NCBI GenBank assembly: GCA_009693235.1
Contig: SHXR01000028.1
Location: 1-52,245, forward strand
Reading direction: 5' to 3'
DNA length: 52,245 nucleotides
Source of the DNA: Betaproteobacteria bacterium
Lineage (GTDB): Bacteria; Pseudomonadota; Gammaproteobacteria; Burkholderiales; SG8-39
Shown here piece after piece: positions 1-9,053 of the stretch; positions within the stretch are counted from its first letter, which is position 1; each line of letters begins with the position of its first letter. The notes under the pieces were generated by a model that had not been told where the DNA came from, ran no database searches, and worked only from the letters and a program-made list of their open reading frames with translations. A program made the translations under genes and the position numbers.

Positions 1-85
1 ATCTTGGACTCGTTCATGTCGATCACCATCCTTCGATGATCGACTCCCCGCCCCCTCTACGCGCCCCACTCGCCAGCGCCCTTCA

Positions 86-139
86 GGATCAAACCTCGTT
101 GGAATCACGGCCTTCGGTTCGGGATCAAACCTCGTTGGA
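86..139. repeat. Short direct repeat upstream of the dpp operon
   Basis: An 18-base unit (ggatcaaacctcgttgga) occurs at 86-103 and again, identical, at 122-139, a spacing of 36 bases. A looser second similarity (a run resembling cgcccactcgscagc) lies near 63-77 and 153-167, so the duplicated unit may be larger. It lies in the otherwise gene-free stretch 1-243, in which I see no convincing gene; the short open frame at 36-218 is proline- and serine-rich with no recognisable features. The repeat probably lies between an upstream gene, perhaps the missing substrate-binding protein, and the first permease. Its function is unknown. Confidence 0.7.
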
Positions 140-243
140 CAAGACTGTGCGTCGCCCACTCGGCAGCCTTCCCCTATACTGGACCTCGCAACTCGCGCAC
201 CGCCCCGCGAGCGACTGACCCCTCCCACCCGCGTTTCCAAACC

Positions 244-1221
244 ATGCTGAGCTTCGCCCTCCAACGCCTTGCGCAGAGTTTTGTCGTGCTGTTCGCGATG
301 TCGTTGCTGGTCTTTGTAGGCGTCTATGCGATCGGCAATCCGGTCGATATCCTCATCCCGCCCGAGGCAACACAGCGGGACATCGAGTTGATCACCATCA
401 GCCTTGGCCTCGACAAACCGCTTTGGCAGCAGTACTGGTTGTTTCTGCGCGGTGCGCTGAACGGCGATCTTGGCCGGTCGTTTGCCTTCAACGTGCCGGC
501 CGTGCAACTCATCATTGAGCGCATGCCTGCCACGCTCGAACTCGCGTCCGTCGCCTTGATCATCGCCATCGGCCTGGGCATTCCGCTTGGGCTGTGGGCC
601 GGATTGCGCCCCAATTCGATAGCCGGCAAGACGATCATGGCCGGATCGATCCTCGGCTTCTCGCTGCCGACCTTTTGGGTCGGACTCATGCTCATCATGA
701 CGTTTGCGGTCATGCTCGGTTGGTTGCCATCGAACGGGCGCGGCCCCACCACGGAAATTTTCGGCGTGCCAGTCAGCATTCTGTCCTGCGAGGGCTGGTC
801 GCATATCCTGCTGCCCGCGATCAATCTTGCACTCTTCAAACTCTCCCTCATCATCCGACTCACCCGTGCCGGTACCCGTGAGGCAATGCTGCAGGACTAT
901 GTGAAGTTCGCGCGCGCCAAGGGACTCTCCGATCGCCGCGTGATCGGCATTCACGTGCTGAAAAATATTCTGATTCCGATCGTCACGGTCATCGGTCTCG
1001 AGTTCGGCTCGGTTATCGCATTTGCCGTGGTGACCGAGACGATCTTTGCATGGCCTGGCATGGGAAAATTATTGATCGATTCGATCAACGTCCTCGATCG
1101 CCCGGTCATCGTCGCTTACCTGCTCATCATCGTGTCACTGTTCGTCCTCATCAACCTCGTGGTCGATCTCCTATATTCCGCGCTCGATCCGCGGGTACGT
1201 GTTGGTGGTTCGTCAAGCTGA
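244..1221 (+). CDS. dppB: Dipeptide/oligopeptide ABC transporter permease, DppB/OppB type
   Basis: This is one of two inner-membrane subunits forming the channel of a peptide-type ABC importer. At 325 aa it has the usual family length. A first membrane helix lies at about residues 9-30, followed by the typical periplasmic segment and a cluster of five more helices from about residue 100. The cytoplasmic EAA-type loop that docks on the ATPases is seen around residues 218-229 (DYVKFARAKGLS). It is first in a five-gene plus-strand run; its stop is one base before the next start. Substrate specificity cannot be read from the permease: nickel, glutathione, dipeptide and oligopeptide systems all look like this. 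Confidence 0.9.
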   Translation: MLSFALQRLAQSFVVLFAMSLLVFVGVYAIGNPVDILIPPEATQRDIELITISLGLDKPLWQQYWLFLRGALNGDLGRSFAFNVPAVQLIIERMPATLELASVALIIAIGLGIPLGLWAGLRPNSIAGKTIMAGSILGFSLPTFWVGLMLIMTFAVMLGWLPSNGRGPTTEIFGVPVSILSCEGWSHILLPAINLALFKLSLIIRLTRAGTREAMLQDYVKFARAKGLSDRRVIGIHVLKNILIPIVTVIGLEFGSVIAFAVVTETIFAWPGMGKLLIDSINVLDRPVIVAYLLIIVSLFVLINLVVDLLYSALDPRVRVGGSSS

Positions 1222-1222
1222 C

Positions 1223-2098
1223 ATGGAAGAAACGCCACTCCAACGGGTCTGGTTCGAATTCGCGGCATCGAAGCTCGCGATTGCGGGTCTCATGATGCTT
1301 GGCGTGGTGCTCATCATTGCGCTAGCCGCACCTTGGATCTCACCGCAGAATCCGTACGACCTCGCGCAACTCGACATTGTCGATGCCCGCTTGCCACCGG
1401 GTTCGTCATCGAGTGACGGCAAAGTGTTTCTGCTTGGCACCGACGACCAGGGGCGTGACATGCTCTCTGGCATCTTCTACGGCCTGCGCGCCAGTGTCGC
1501 GGTTGGCGTAGCGAGCACCTTGATTGCCCTCATGATCGGACTATCGGTCGGTCTGCTTGCCGCCTTCATCGGCGGACGAATAGAAATTCTGATCATGCGT
1601 TTGGTTGATATTCAGTTGTCGTTTCCGGCGATCTTGATTGCATTGGTGCTGCTTGCGGTGCTCGGTCAGGGCGTGGACAAGATAATCGTCGCCCTCGTCG
1701 CGGTGCAATGGGCCTACTACACGCGCACGGTACGAGCCACCGCCTTAGTGGAACTCAACAAGGAATATGTCGAAGCAGCCCGATGCCTCGCGCTCTCACC
1801 GCTTCGCATCGTCTTTCGTCATCTGTTGCCCAACTGCCTGCCCCCTTTGATCGTGGTGGCGACCGTTCAGGTGGCCGCCGCGATTGCGCTCGAAGCCACA
1901 CTGTCCTTTCTTGGTCTGGGCCTGCCGATTACCGAACCATCGCTTGGATTGCTGATCGCCAATGGCTATACGTATCTGTTATCCGGAAAATATTGGATCA
2001 GTTTCTTCCCTGGACTCGCGCTCCTTGTAACCATCGTCGCGATCAATTTGGTGGGCGACCAGTTGCGCGATGCGTTGAATCCGCGTCTACTGCGATGA
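1223..2098 (+). CDS. dppC: Dipeptide/oligopeptide ABC transporter permease, DppC/OppC type
   Basis: This is the partner permease of the preceding gene, 291 aa from the ATG at 1223. A GTG 24 bases upstream lies inside the previous gene and would add eight residues that do not look family-like, so I prefer the ATG. It has an N-terminal helix at about residues 18-37, a conserved segment with LGTDDQGRD at about 71-79 typical of the OppC N-terminal region, and the EAA loop at 181-192 (EYVEAARCLALS). Its stop overlaps the start of the ATPase gene (ATGA), which indicates translational coupling. Confidence 0.9.
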   Translation: MEETPLQRVWFEFAASKLAIAGLMMLGVVLIIALAAPWISPQNPYDLAQLDIVDARLPPGSSSSDGKVFLLGTDDQGRDMLSGIFYGLRASVAVGVASTLIALMIGLSVGLLAAFIGGRIEILIMRLVDIQLSFPAILIALVLLAVLGQGVDKIIVALVAVQWAYYTRTVRATALVELNKEYVEAARCLALSPLRIVFRHLLPNCLPPLIVVATVQVAAAIALEATLSFLGLGLPITEPSLGLLIANGYTYLLSGKYWISFFPGLALLVTIVAINLVGDQLRDALNPRLLR

Positions 2099-3066
2099 AC
2101 GTCCCTACGCTTGCAGTGGAAGGACTCCGGACCCATTTCTTCGCTCGGCACGGCGTGTTGAAAGCGGTGGACGACGTGTCCTTCGAGGTGCACGCCGGCC
2201 AGGTGCTCGGCTTGGTCGGTGAATCCGGTTCCGGCAAATCCATCACCGGTTTTTCAGTGATGGGTCTGATCGATCCGCCGGGTCGCATTACGGGTGGCCG
2301 GATTTGCTTCAAGGGACAAGATCTGGTTGGTGCCACCGAAGCACAATGGCGGCAGCTCCGCGGCAATCGCATTGCCATGGTGTTTCAAGATCCGATGATG
2401 ACGCTCAACCCGGTTCTGCGTATCGATACGCAAATGATCGAGGCGGTCAGAGCCCACGCGAACGTCTCACATGCAACGGCCCGCGATCGCGCGCGCGAAG
2501 CCCTCGTGCAAGTCGGCATTCCATCCCCCGATGAACGCCTCGCAGCCTATCCGCACCAGTTTTCAGGCGGCATGCGCCAACGCGTTGCGATTGCGATTGC
2601 GATCTTGAACAAACCGGATCTCATCATCGCCGATGAGCCGACCACTGCGCTCGATGTCACGATTCAAGGACAGATTCTGTTCGAGATGCAAAAGCTCTGT
2701 CGGCAAACCGGCACGGCCCTCATTTGGATCACGCACGATTTGTCGATCATCGCCGGCCTGGCCGATGCGATCTGCGTCATGTATGCAGGCCGTATCGTCG
2801 AGCAAGGCGCTACGGATGCGGTGCTCGATGCGCCGTTGCATCCCTATACGCAAGGACTGCTGGGTTCCGTGCCAAGCGCCAATCGTCGCGGCGAACCGCT
2901 CAGGCAAATTCGCGGCATGACGCCCGCGCCAATTAAACTTCCGCCGGGGTGTGCGTTTCGCGAGCGTTGCGATTACGCATCCGAGCAATGCGTCGCTCGG
3001 CCCGCCATGACCTCGTTCGGCCCCGCGCGTTCGGTGCGCTGCCACCATCCGATCGGCGCTCAATGA
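2095..3066 (+). CDS. dppD: Peptide ABC transporter ATP-binding protein, DppD/OppD type
   Basis: A cytoplasmic ATPase of the importer, 323 aa. Visible motifs are the Walker A GESGSGKS at residues 42-49, a Q-loop ([10 protein letters not shown]), the signature [12 protein letters not shown], Walker B with [12 protein letters not shown], and the switch His in ITHDLS. The C-terminal HPYTQGLL segment and a later Cys-containing stretch ([10 protein letters not shown]...C) are typical of the oligopeptide/dipeptide ATPase extension, which in relatives binds an iron-sulfur cluster. The open frame extends further upstream, but the ATG at 2095 overlapping the dppC stop is the natural start. Confidence 0.92.
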   Translation: MNVPTLAVEGLRTHFFARHGVLKAVDDVSFEVHAGQVLGLVGESGSGKSITGFSVMGLIDPPGRITGGRICFKGQDLVGATEAQWRQLRGNRIAMVFQDPMMTLNPVLRIDTQMIEAVRAHANVSHATARDRAREALVQVGIPSPDERLAAYPHQFSGGMRQRVAIAIAILNKPDLIIADEPTTALDVTIQGQILFEMQKLCRQTGTALIWITHDLSIIAGLADAICVMYAGRIVEQGATDAVLDAPLHPYTQGLLGSVPSANRRGEPLRQIRGMTPAPIKLPPGCAFRERCDYASEQCVARPAMTSFGPARSVRCHHPIGAQ

Positions 3067-4064
3067 CGGCCAAACCAATCATCGAATTGCGCGGCGTGTC
3101 GAAGCATTTCACGAAGCGGCTTTCGCTGACAGCGCGGATCGGCAATTTATTGGGTGGTCGCTCGATGCCGCAGACCGTCCGGGCCGTCGACGACGTGTCG
3201 CTCGCCATTACCAAAGGCGAGGTCGTCGGCCTTGTAGGTGAATCCGGTTGCGGTAAATCGACGCTTGGACGCATTGCCGTGGGATTGCACGCACCCACTG
3301 CAGGCGACCGGCATTGGCAGGGGAAGAGTGTGCTATCGCTCTCACCAAGCGAACGGCGCGCCGTGCAACTTGCCGGGCAGATGATTTTTCAGGATGCTTA
3401 CGCATCACTCAATCCACGCCTGCGGGTTGCCGATATCATCGGTGAAGCGCCGCTTGCCCATGGACTCATCACCGCCGCTGCCGAAGGCGAGTACGTCGGC
3501 GCCATGATGCAAAGAGTTGGCCTCGATCCATCGCTTGCCCATCGCTATCCGCACCAGTTCTCCGGCGGACAGCGCGCCCGCATTGGCATCGCCCGTGCAT
3601 TGGCGGTACGTCCGGAATTTCTGGTCTGTGATGAAGCGGTGGCAGCCCTCGATGTGTCGATCCAGGCGCAAGTGATCAATCTATTTCTTGCCTTGCGCGG
3701 TGATCTGGGCCTCACCTATTTGTTCATCAGCCATGATCTTGGAGTGGTCCGACATATCGCCGATCGCGTGGTCATCATGTACCTTGGTCGGGTCGTGGAA
3801 GCAGCCCCCACCGAGGCTTTTTTCGCCAGCCCGAATCATCCCTATGCCAAGGCACTGATCGCCGAAGTGCCGCGCCTGGATGTGCGCCGCAAGAATTTTG
3901 TGGCAGTGACCGGTGAAATCCCATCACCGCTCGCGCCGCCTCGAGGTTGTCACTTTCATCCGCGCTGCCCGCACGTGATGCCCAAGTGTAGAATCGAAGC
4001 GCCTTCGTTGCGTGTCATTGCGCCCGACCGATTTTCCGCATGTCACCTCAACGATCAGACGTAG
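3063..4064 (+). CDS. dppF: Peptide ABC transporter ATP-binding protein, DppF/OppF type
   Basis: This is the second ATPase of the importer, 333 aa, starting at an ATG that overlaps the dppD stop. The Walker A GESGCGKST is at residues 59-67, followed by FQDAYASLNPRL (Q-loop), signature FSGGQRARIGIARAL, and a C-terminal HPYAKAL segment with cysteines (CHFHPRCPHVMPKC). Walker B reads VCDEAVAALD where relatives have CDEPVSALD: the catalytic Glu is kept, but the usual Pro and Ser are Ala. This probably does not abolish activity. With dppB, dppC and dppD it completes the transporter except for the binding protein. Confidence 0.9.
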   Translation: MTAKPIIELRGVSKHFTKRLSLTARIGNLLGGRSMPQTVRAVDDVSLAITKGEVVGLVGESGCGKSTLGRIAVGLHAPTAGDRHWQGKSVLSLSPSERRAVQLAGQMIFQDAYASLNPRLRVADIIGEAPLAHGLITAAAEGEYVGAMMQRVGLDPSLAHRYPHQFSGGQRARIGIARALAVRPEFLVCDEAVAALDVSIQAQVINLFLALRGDLGLTYLFISHDLGVVRHIADRVVIMYLGRVVEAAPTEAFFASPNHPYAKALIAEVPRLDVRRKNFVAVTGEIPSPLAPPRGCHFHPRCPHVMPKCRIEAPSLRVIAPDRFSACHLNDQT

Positions 4065-4095
4065 ACGCGCCGCATAGAGAAAGTGGAGGTCAACG

Positions 4096-5292
4096 ATGGA
4101 TCGTACGCCCGATGTGCCGGTTCGCAATGAAACACGTGAACTGATCGAGCGACTCGTCGCATTTGATACGACCAGCCGCAATTCGAACCTCGGATTGATT
4201 GAATGGGTGCGCGACTATCTCCAAACTTTGGGCGTCACATCCCGGCTAACCTACGACGGGTCGAAAAAGAAGGCCAATCTGTTTGCGACCCTTGGCGGCG
4301 GATCAAAGCCTGGGATCGTCTTGTCGGGCCACTCCGACGTGGTACCGGTCGACGGGCAGGATTGGCACACCGATCCATTCAAGGCAACGCTTAGCGGCGA
4401 CCGCTATTTCGGCCGGGGTGTCGCCGATATGAAAGGCTTCATAGCCGTCGCATTGGGAATGGCGCCGAAGTTTCTGGCCGCGCCGCTCAAGGCACCCGTC
4501 CATCTGGCGCTTTCCTATGATGAAGAAGTGGGTTGCATTGGCGTGCGTGGCCTCATCGAAGATCTCGAGCGGGAGCGAATCAAACCGGCCGGTTGCATCG
4601 TCGGGGAACCGACCAGCATGCAAGTCGTCGTGGCACACAAAGGAAAGCGCTCTTACGACTGCTGCGTAACCGGCAAGGAAGCCCACTCGGCCTTGACGCC
4701 ACAAGGGGTCAATGCCATTGAATACGCCGCCCGCCTCATCGTCTTCATCCGGGAGATGGCAGAAGGGCTCCGTGCCACCGAGGCACGTGATAATGCGTTC
4801 GACGTGCCTTTTACGACACTCCAGACCGGCACCATCACGGGTGGCACCGCAGTCAATATCGTGCCGCGCGAATGCTCATTCCGCTTCGAGTTCCGCTATC
4901 TGCCCGGCGCCGATCCGGACGCGCTGGAACGCAAGATTCGACGATTTGCCAGTGAAACATTGGAACCGGAAATGCGCGCGGTCGATCCCAACGCATCGAT
5001 CGCCATCGAGCCAACCTCCGCCATTCCGGGATTGAATATGGCTGATGATGATCGGCTCACCTATCTGGTCCACGCCCTAGCACGTGACAGGCCGGTCGAC
5101 ACCGGCGCACGTACCAGCAAGGTGGCCTATGCGACCGAGGCGGGGCTCTTCCAGGTCGCCGGGCTACCATCGATCATTTGCGGTCCGGGGTCGATCGGCG
5201 AGGCCCATAAACCGAACGAATTCATCACGCTGGAGCAGCTGGCCCGCTGCGAGGCCTTCATGGATCGGCTGACCGAAGAACTCAGCCGCTGA
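4096..5292 (+). CDS. argE: M20-family acetylornithine deacetylase-like hydrolase
   Basis: A 398-aa zinc hydrolase of the ArgE/DapE/ACY1 family, predicted to remove an acyl group from N-acetylornithine or a related N-acyl amino acid. The metal-binding pattern is present: H79 and D81 in LSGHSDVVPVD, bridging D111 in GRGVADMKG, general base E143 with E144 in SYDEEVGC, E171 in GEPTSM, and a late His in GEAHKPNEF. A clear ribosome site (gtggaggt) precedes the ATG. It sits 31 bases after dppF, so it may process imported acylated peptides or amino acids instead of serving arginine synthesis. An argJ gene is also present at 17675-18904, so a classical ArgE step would be partly redundant. Confidence 0.82.
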   Translation: MDRTPDVPVRNETRELIERLVAFDTTSRNSNLGLIEWVRDYLQTLGVTSRLTYDGSKKKANLFATLGGGSKPGIVLSGHSDVVPVDGQDWHTDPFKATLSGDRYFGRGVADMKGFIAVALGMAPKFLAAPLKAPVHLALSYDEEVGCIGVRGLIEDLERERIKPAGCIVGEPTSMQVVVAHKGKRSYDCCVTGKEAHSALTPQGVNAIEYAARLIVFIREMAEGLRATEARDNAFDVPFTTLQTGTITGGTAVNIVPRECSFRFEFRYLPGADPDALERKIRRFASETLEPEMRAVDPNASIAIEPTSAIPGLNMADDDRLTYLVHALARDRPVDTGARTSKVAYATEAGLFQVAGLPSIICGPGSIGEAHKPNEFITLEQLARCEAFMDRLTEELSR

Positions 5293-5315
5293 ATTACCCA
5301 AGGGACGCCAATACA

Positions 5316-5342
5316 AAAGGGACGCACAAGGCGTCCCTTTTT
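5316..5342. terminator. Bidirectional Rho-independent terminator between argE and rplS
   Basis: A perfect 10-bp stem, aaagggacgc (5316-5325) with gcgtcccttt (5331-5340), closes a 5-base loop. An A-run lies on one side and a T-run on the other, so it can end transcripts from both convergent genes. A partial extra copy of the stem arm (agggacgcc) lies just upstream at about 5301-5309. Confidence 0.9.
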
Positions 5343-5359
5343 CAGGTCCCGCGAGGAAT

Positions 5360-5746
5360 TTACGCGGCCGGTGTCGCCGTCTCTTCGGTACGCCTGGTGA
5401 GTTTCTCGCGAATGCGCGCTGACTTGCCTGAACGCTCGCGCAGGTAATACAGCTTGGCGCGACGCACATCGCCCTTGCGCTTCACATCGATCGACGCGAT
5501 CAATGGCGAGTAGGTTTGAAACGTTCGATCGACGCCCTCGCCTGACGAGACCTTACGAACCGTGAAGGCCGAGTTGAGGCCACGATTGCGTATGCCGATG
5601 ACCACGCCCTCATAGGCCTGCACGCGCTTTCGCTCGCCCTCGATCACATTAACATTCACGATCACGGTATCGCCCGGCGCAAACACCGGAATGTTCTTGC
5701 CGAGCCTCTGGATCTCTTCCTGCTCAAGCTTCTGCAGCAGATTCAT
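5360..5746 (-). CDS. rplS: 50S ribosomal protein L19
   Basis: L19 of the large ribosomal subunit, located at the interface with the small subunit. The 128-aa product has the family's core: [20 protein letters not shown], the [12 protein letters not shown] loop, and the basic C-terminal part ending [19 protein letters not shown]. It is slightly longer than the E. coli protein because of an Ala/Thr-rich tail. It is the last gene of the rpsP-rimM-trmD-rplS order. A 150-base gap separates it from trmD, and that gap carries a dispersed repeat, so it may have its own leader or promoter. Confidence 0.97.
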   Translation of the reverse strand: MNLLQKLEQEEIQRLGKNIPVFAPGDTVIVNVNVIEGERKRVQAYEGVVIGIRNRGLNSAFTVRKVSSGEGVDRTFQTYSPLIASIDVKRKGDVRRAKLYYLRERSGKSARIREKLTRRTEETATPAA

Positions 5747-5778
5747 CTTGCATTCCTTTTCGCTAACACATCATTTAA

Positions 5779-5867
5779 GGAAACGCTGATTAAGCTGTCC
5801 CGCGCAATCAGCGTGCCCATATTTTCCCGGAGCTACGAGGGCATCGGAGGGGTTGGGCCCCTTCGTC
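5779..5867. repeat. Dispersed repeat, copy A (upstream of rplS)
   Basis: The core at 5779-5820 matches 9078-9119 at 38 of 42 bases. Weaker matches continue to about 5867 (acgaggg and gccccttcgtc blocks). The core includes a perfect 8-bp inverted repeat, CGCTGATT (5784-5791) and AATCAGCG (5806-5813), around a 14-base loop. Read on the minus strand it is open and starts ATGGGCACGCTGATT. It ends about 32 bases before the rplS start codon, in the same orientation relative to the gene as copy B is to ffh. It could be a small REP/MITE-like element or a shared leader motif. Confidence 0.8.
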
Positions 5868-5897
5868 CCCAACACGCCCCCCTTGTTCATTTGCTTC

Positions 5898-6656
5898 TCA
5901 TCTATTGCCGTTCGCCGCACGCTCCTCGCGAAATTCGGCGAGCAGCTTTGATTCATTGGCACTCAACTGCCGCGTGGCCAACAGATCCGGTCGCCTGAGC
6001 CACGTCCGCCCAAGCGCCTGTTTGAGGCGCCAACGTGCAATCCCTGCGTGATGACCCGACAATAACACTTCAGGCACGGCCAAGCCTTCATACACTTCCG
6101 GCCGGGTGTAATGCGGGCAATCCAGCAGCCCATCGACGAACGAATCTTCGACCGCCGAATTCGCCGCCCCAAGGACCCCTGGGATCTGGCGAACAATCGA
6201 GTCGATCACCACCATCGCCGCCAATTCCCCACCCGACAACACATAATCCCCGATCGAAATTTCTTCATCGACGGCGCGCCCGATCAAGCGCTCGTCAATC
6301 CCTTCATACCGACCACACAACAACACTAAGCGCGGCAACTTGGCCAACCTCGTGACCGTCGCGTGGCCGAGCAACCTACCCTGCGGTGACAGCGCGACCA
6401 CATGCGCCGCCAGAGCAGGCACTCGCCCCTTGGCAGCCTGTATCGCCGCTTCCAAGGGCCCTGCCATCATCACCATCCCGGGGCCGCCACCGTAGGGTCG
6501 ATCATCGACCGTCCGATGGTTGTCCGTCGTGAAGTCACGCGGATTCCAAAGGTACAACGACCAACGCCCGTCAGTATGGGCACGCCCAACGATGCCCTGC
6601 TCGGTCACCGCCCCGAACATGGCAGGAAACAGTGTTACGCAGTCAACTTGCATCAA
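5898..6656 (-). CDS. trmD: tRNA (guanine-N1)-methyltransferase TrmD
   Basis: Methylates G37 of tRNAs using S-adenosylmethionine, which prevents +1 frameshifting. The 252-aa product has the SPOUT trefoil-knot region around residues 110-150 ([13 protein letters not shown], then [13 protein letters not shown]), the early [11 protein letters not shown] motif, and the C-terminal [21 protein letters not shown] signature. Two adjacent Met codons open the frame, so the start may be 6656 or 6653. It lies 13 bases after rimM, consistent with one transcript. Confidence 0.96.
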   Translation of the reverse strand: MMQVDCVTLFPAMFGAVTEQGIVGRAHTDGRWSLYLWNPRDFTTDNHRTVDDRPYGGGPGMVMMAGPLEAAIQAAKGRVPALAAHVVALSPQGRLLGHATVTRLAKLPRLVLLCGRYEGIDERLIGRAVDEEISIGDYVLSGGELAAMVVIDSIVRQIPGVLGAANSAVEDSFVDGLLDCPHYTRPEVYEGLAVPEVLLSGHHAGIARWRLKQALGRTWLRRPDLLATRQLSANESKLLAEFREERAANGNR

Positions 6657-6669
6657 AGACTGCCTGGCA

Positions 6670-7188
6670 TTACCAGTCGCGATGCCAGTCGACCAGGATT
6701 CGCTTTGCAGCCAGGTCGACCGATTTCACATACGCCTCAACGAACGGGATCAGCCGTTCCGTCTCGGCACCCGTGACCCGCAGCACTTCTTGACCGCCGT
6801 TGGAGAAAACCTCGGCCACCGCGCCAAGCTCTTCTCCAACATCGTTCACCACTTCAAGCCCTTCGAGATCCTTCAGATAGAACTCACCGACTGCCGCTGG
6901 CGGCAAGGCGGCTCGCAGCACGGCAATTTCGGTTCCACCCATTCGCTCGGCGGCATTACGATCAGCCACCCCTTCCAGCCTTGCGACGAGTGAACGACCA
7001 TGCACCGCCGATTCTGCAATTTTCGCCTGACGCCAGCCATTTTCCGTATCCGCGAGCAGCCATTCCCGGAAACGAACCAGGCTACCCGGATCATCTGAAA
7101 AGGGATGGACACGTACCCACCCCTGAATGCCAAATGCTCCGACGATCTTGCCCATAACGACGACTTCTTCGATCGCAGGGCCGGTCAC
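6670..7188 (-). CDS. rimM: Ribosome maturation factor RimM
   Basis: Helps mature the 30S head region and binds ribosomal protein S19. The N-terminal barrel is recognised by [19 protein letters not shown], and the PRC-like C-terminal domain by [12 protein letters not shown] and [12 protein letters not shown]. The GTG start at 7188 gives 172 aa, the usual family length, with about ten residues before the conserved GKIVGAFG. The frame stays open to a TTG at 7251 overlapping the rpsP stop, which would add 21 residues. That alternative is possible because such overlaps are common here, but the extra residues look unlike the family. Confidence 0.92.
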   Translation of the reverse strand: MTGPAIEEVVVMGKIVGAFGIQGWVRVHPFSDDPGSLVRFREWLLADTENGWRQAKIAESAVHGRSLVARLEGVADRNAAERMGGTEIAVLRAALPPAAVGEFYLKDLEGLEVVNDVGEELGAVAEVFSNGGQEVLRVTGAETERLIPFVEAYVKSVDLAAKRILVDWHRDW

Positions 7189-7247
7189 GGCGTTGGGACG
7201 CTCAACCTGGCCCGCTCGAACCCTTTGAAGAATAGGCGAGTGACCCT

Positions 7248-7499
7248 TCAAGCGGCTTTCTTCGACGCCTGCTTGACCAAACGAGCCACGGTCGACGAAA
7301 GCTGCGCGCCGGTCGACGTCCAGTACGTCAGACGCTCAGACTTCAGTCGCAACGACTCACGCCCTTCAGGTGCCTTGGGATCGTAAAAGCCAACACGTTC
7401 AATAAATCGCCCATCCCGCGCCTTGCGCGAATCGGCAACCACAATGCTGTAGAAGGGCCTATGCTTCGCGCCGCCCCGGGCCAATCGAATTACCACCAT
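7248..7499 (-). CDS. rpsP: 30S ribosomal protein S16
   Basis: A small-subunit protein, 83 aa from the ATG at 7499, beginning [17 protein letters not shown] and containing the family segments [13 protein letters not shown] and [11 protein letters not shown]. The open frame extends 23 codons upstream, but those residues are not S16-like. A GGTGGA sequence sits about ten bases upstream of the chosen start. It is first in the rpsP-rimM-trmD-rplS order. The 198 bases between it and ffh show no further gene. Confidence 0.97.
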   Translation of the reverse strand: MVVIRLARGGAKHRPFYSIVVADSRKARDGRFIERVGFYDPKAPEGRESLRLKSERLTYWTSTGAQLSSTVARLVKQASKKAA

Positions 7500-7697
7500 G
7501 GGAATGGATCCACCAATGAAAAAGGGGCCGATTCTAGGTGGAAACCCCCTGATTGGCAAGGGAAACAACGCATCCGAACCATGCGCGAGAGGGTGTTACC
7601 GGTTTTGACTGATCCCCCGCAGCGGGCCGGGACGGTCACCCAACGAATCCGCCGGCGCGGGCTCAGACGCCGGGCGAATACGCCCTTTGTGATCCGT

Positions 7698-9053
7698 CTA
7701 GCCCCGCAATCCGGGCATTACGCCCTTCATGGATCGCATGAGCTTGGCGATGCCGCCTTTCTGCATTTGCTTCATCAACTTCTGGGTCTGCTCGAACTGA
7801 TTGAGCAAGCGATTGACCTCTTGCACCTGCACACCCGATCCGGTGGCGATCCGCCGCTTGCGAGATGCCTTGATAATTTCCGGCTTGGCTCGCTCTAGCG
7901 GGGTCATCGCATTGATGATTCCCTCAATCCGTCGGATCGACTTGTCATCGACCGCCCCCGACTGTCCTGCCATTTGACCAATCGATGCGGGAAGCTTGTC
8001 CATCAGGGCGTTCAGTCCGCCCATTTTCTTCATCTGTTGGATCTGCGCCTTGAAATCCTCCAGGTCAAAGCCCTTGCCCTTCTTGAACTTCTCGGCAAAC
8101 CGCTGCGCCTCGCCTTCATCGACGCCTTTGCGGGCCTCCTCGACGAGCGACAGGATGTCCCCCATACCAAGAATCCGGGAAGCCATGCGATCCGGATGAA
8201 AGGGCTCGAGGCCGTTCAATTTCTCGCTGACACCGGAGAACTTAATCGGCTTGCCGGTGATGTGCCGAACGGAAAGCGCCGCGCCCCCGCGTGCGTCACC
8301 ATCGAGTTTGGTGAGGATGACGCCAGTCAAAGGCAGCGTGTCGTTGAAGGCCTTGGCGACGTTGACGGCGTCCTGGCCTTGCATGGAATCGACGACAAAG
8401 AGCGTTTCGACCGGCTGCAACGCCTGATGAAGGGCGGCGATCTCCCGCATCATCTCCTCATCGATCGCCAAGCGGCCGGCGGTATCGACAATCAACACGT
8501 CGTGGTAGTGCTTGCGAGCATAGTCGAGCGCAGCAAGGGCGATATCCACCGGCTTTTGGGTGGCGGTCGAAGGGAAGACGTCCACGCCGGCCTGTTTGGC
8601 CACCGTAGCCAGTTGATCGATCGCCGCAGGTCGATAGACATCGCACGAAACAACCAACACCTTCTTGTTGCGATCCTCAGACAGATGTTTGGCGAGTTTC
8701 CCGGTTGAAGTCGTTTTCCCCGACCCCTGCAGGCCAGCCATCAACAAAACGGCGGGCGGCGTGGTCGCGAGATTCAGCCCCTCATTGGTGCCGCCCATCA
8801 GCAAGGCGAGCTCGCGGTGCACAACACCGACCAGGGCCTGACCTGGCGTCAGACTGCCGATGACCTCTTCACCAATCGCCTTCTCCTTCACGCGCGCGAC
8901 AAAATCGCGCACCACCGGCAGCGCAACATCGGCCTCGAGAAGGGCCATCCGCACCTCACGGAGGGCATCTTGAATATTTGAGTCGGTGAGGCGTGCCTCC
9001 CCCCGGATCGACTTCATCACTTTGGAGAGGCGCTGGGTCAAATTATCGAGCAT
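7698..9053 (-). CDS. ffh: Signal recognition particle protein Ffh
   Basis: The GTPase of the signal recognition particle; with 4.5S RNA and FtsY it delivers nascent inner-membrane proteins to the translocon. The 451-aa product has the helical N domain, the G domain with P-loop GLQGSGKTT (107-115), DTAGRL and TKLDGDARGG, and a methionine-rich M domain ending MKGVMPGLRG. I use the ATG at 9053, which has AAGGAAG upstream and gives the family N-terminus MLDNLTQRLSKV. An ATG at 9119 is in frame but lies within the dispersed repeat, so the 22 extra residues it would add are probably not protein. Confidence 0.96.
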   Translation of the reverse strand: MLDNLTQRLSKVMKSIRGEARLTDSNIQDALREVRMALLEADVALPVVRDFVARVKEKAIGEEVIGSLTPGQALVGVVHRELALLMGGTNEGLNLATTPPAVLLMAGLQGSGKTTSTGKLAKHLSEDRNKKVLVVSCDVYRPAAIDQLATVAKQAGVDVFPSTATQKPVDIALAALDYARKHYHDVLIVDTAGRLAIDEEMMREIAALHQALQPVETLFVVDSMQGQDAVNVAKAFNDTLPLTGVILTKLDGDARGGAALSVRHITGKPIKFSGVSEKLNGLEPFHPDRMASRILGMGDILSLVEEARKGVDEGEAQRFAEKFKKGKGFDLEDFKAQIQQMKKMGGLNALMDKLPASIGQMAGQSGAVDDKSIRRIEGIINAMTPLERAKPEIIKASRKRRIATGSGVQVQEVNRLLNQFEQTQKLMKQMQKGGIAKLMRSMKGVMPGLRG

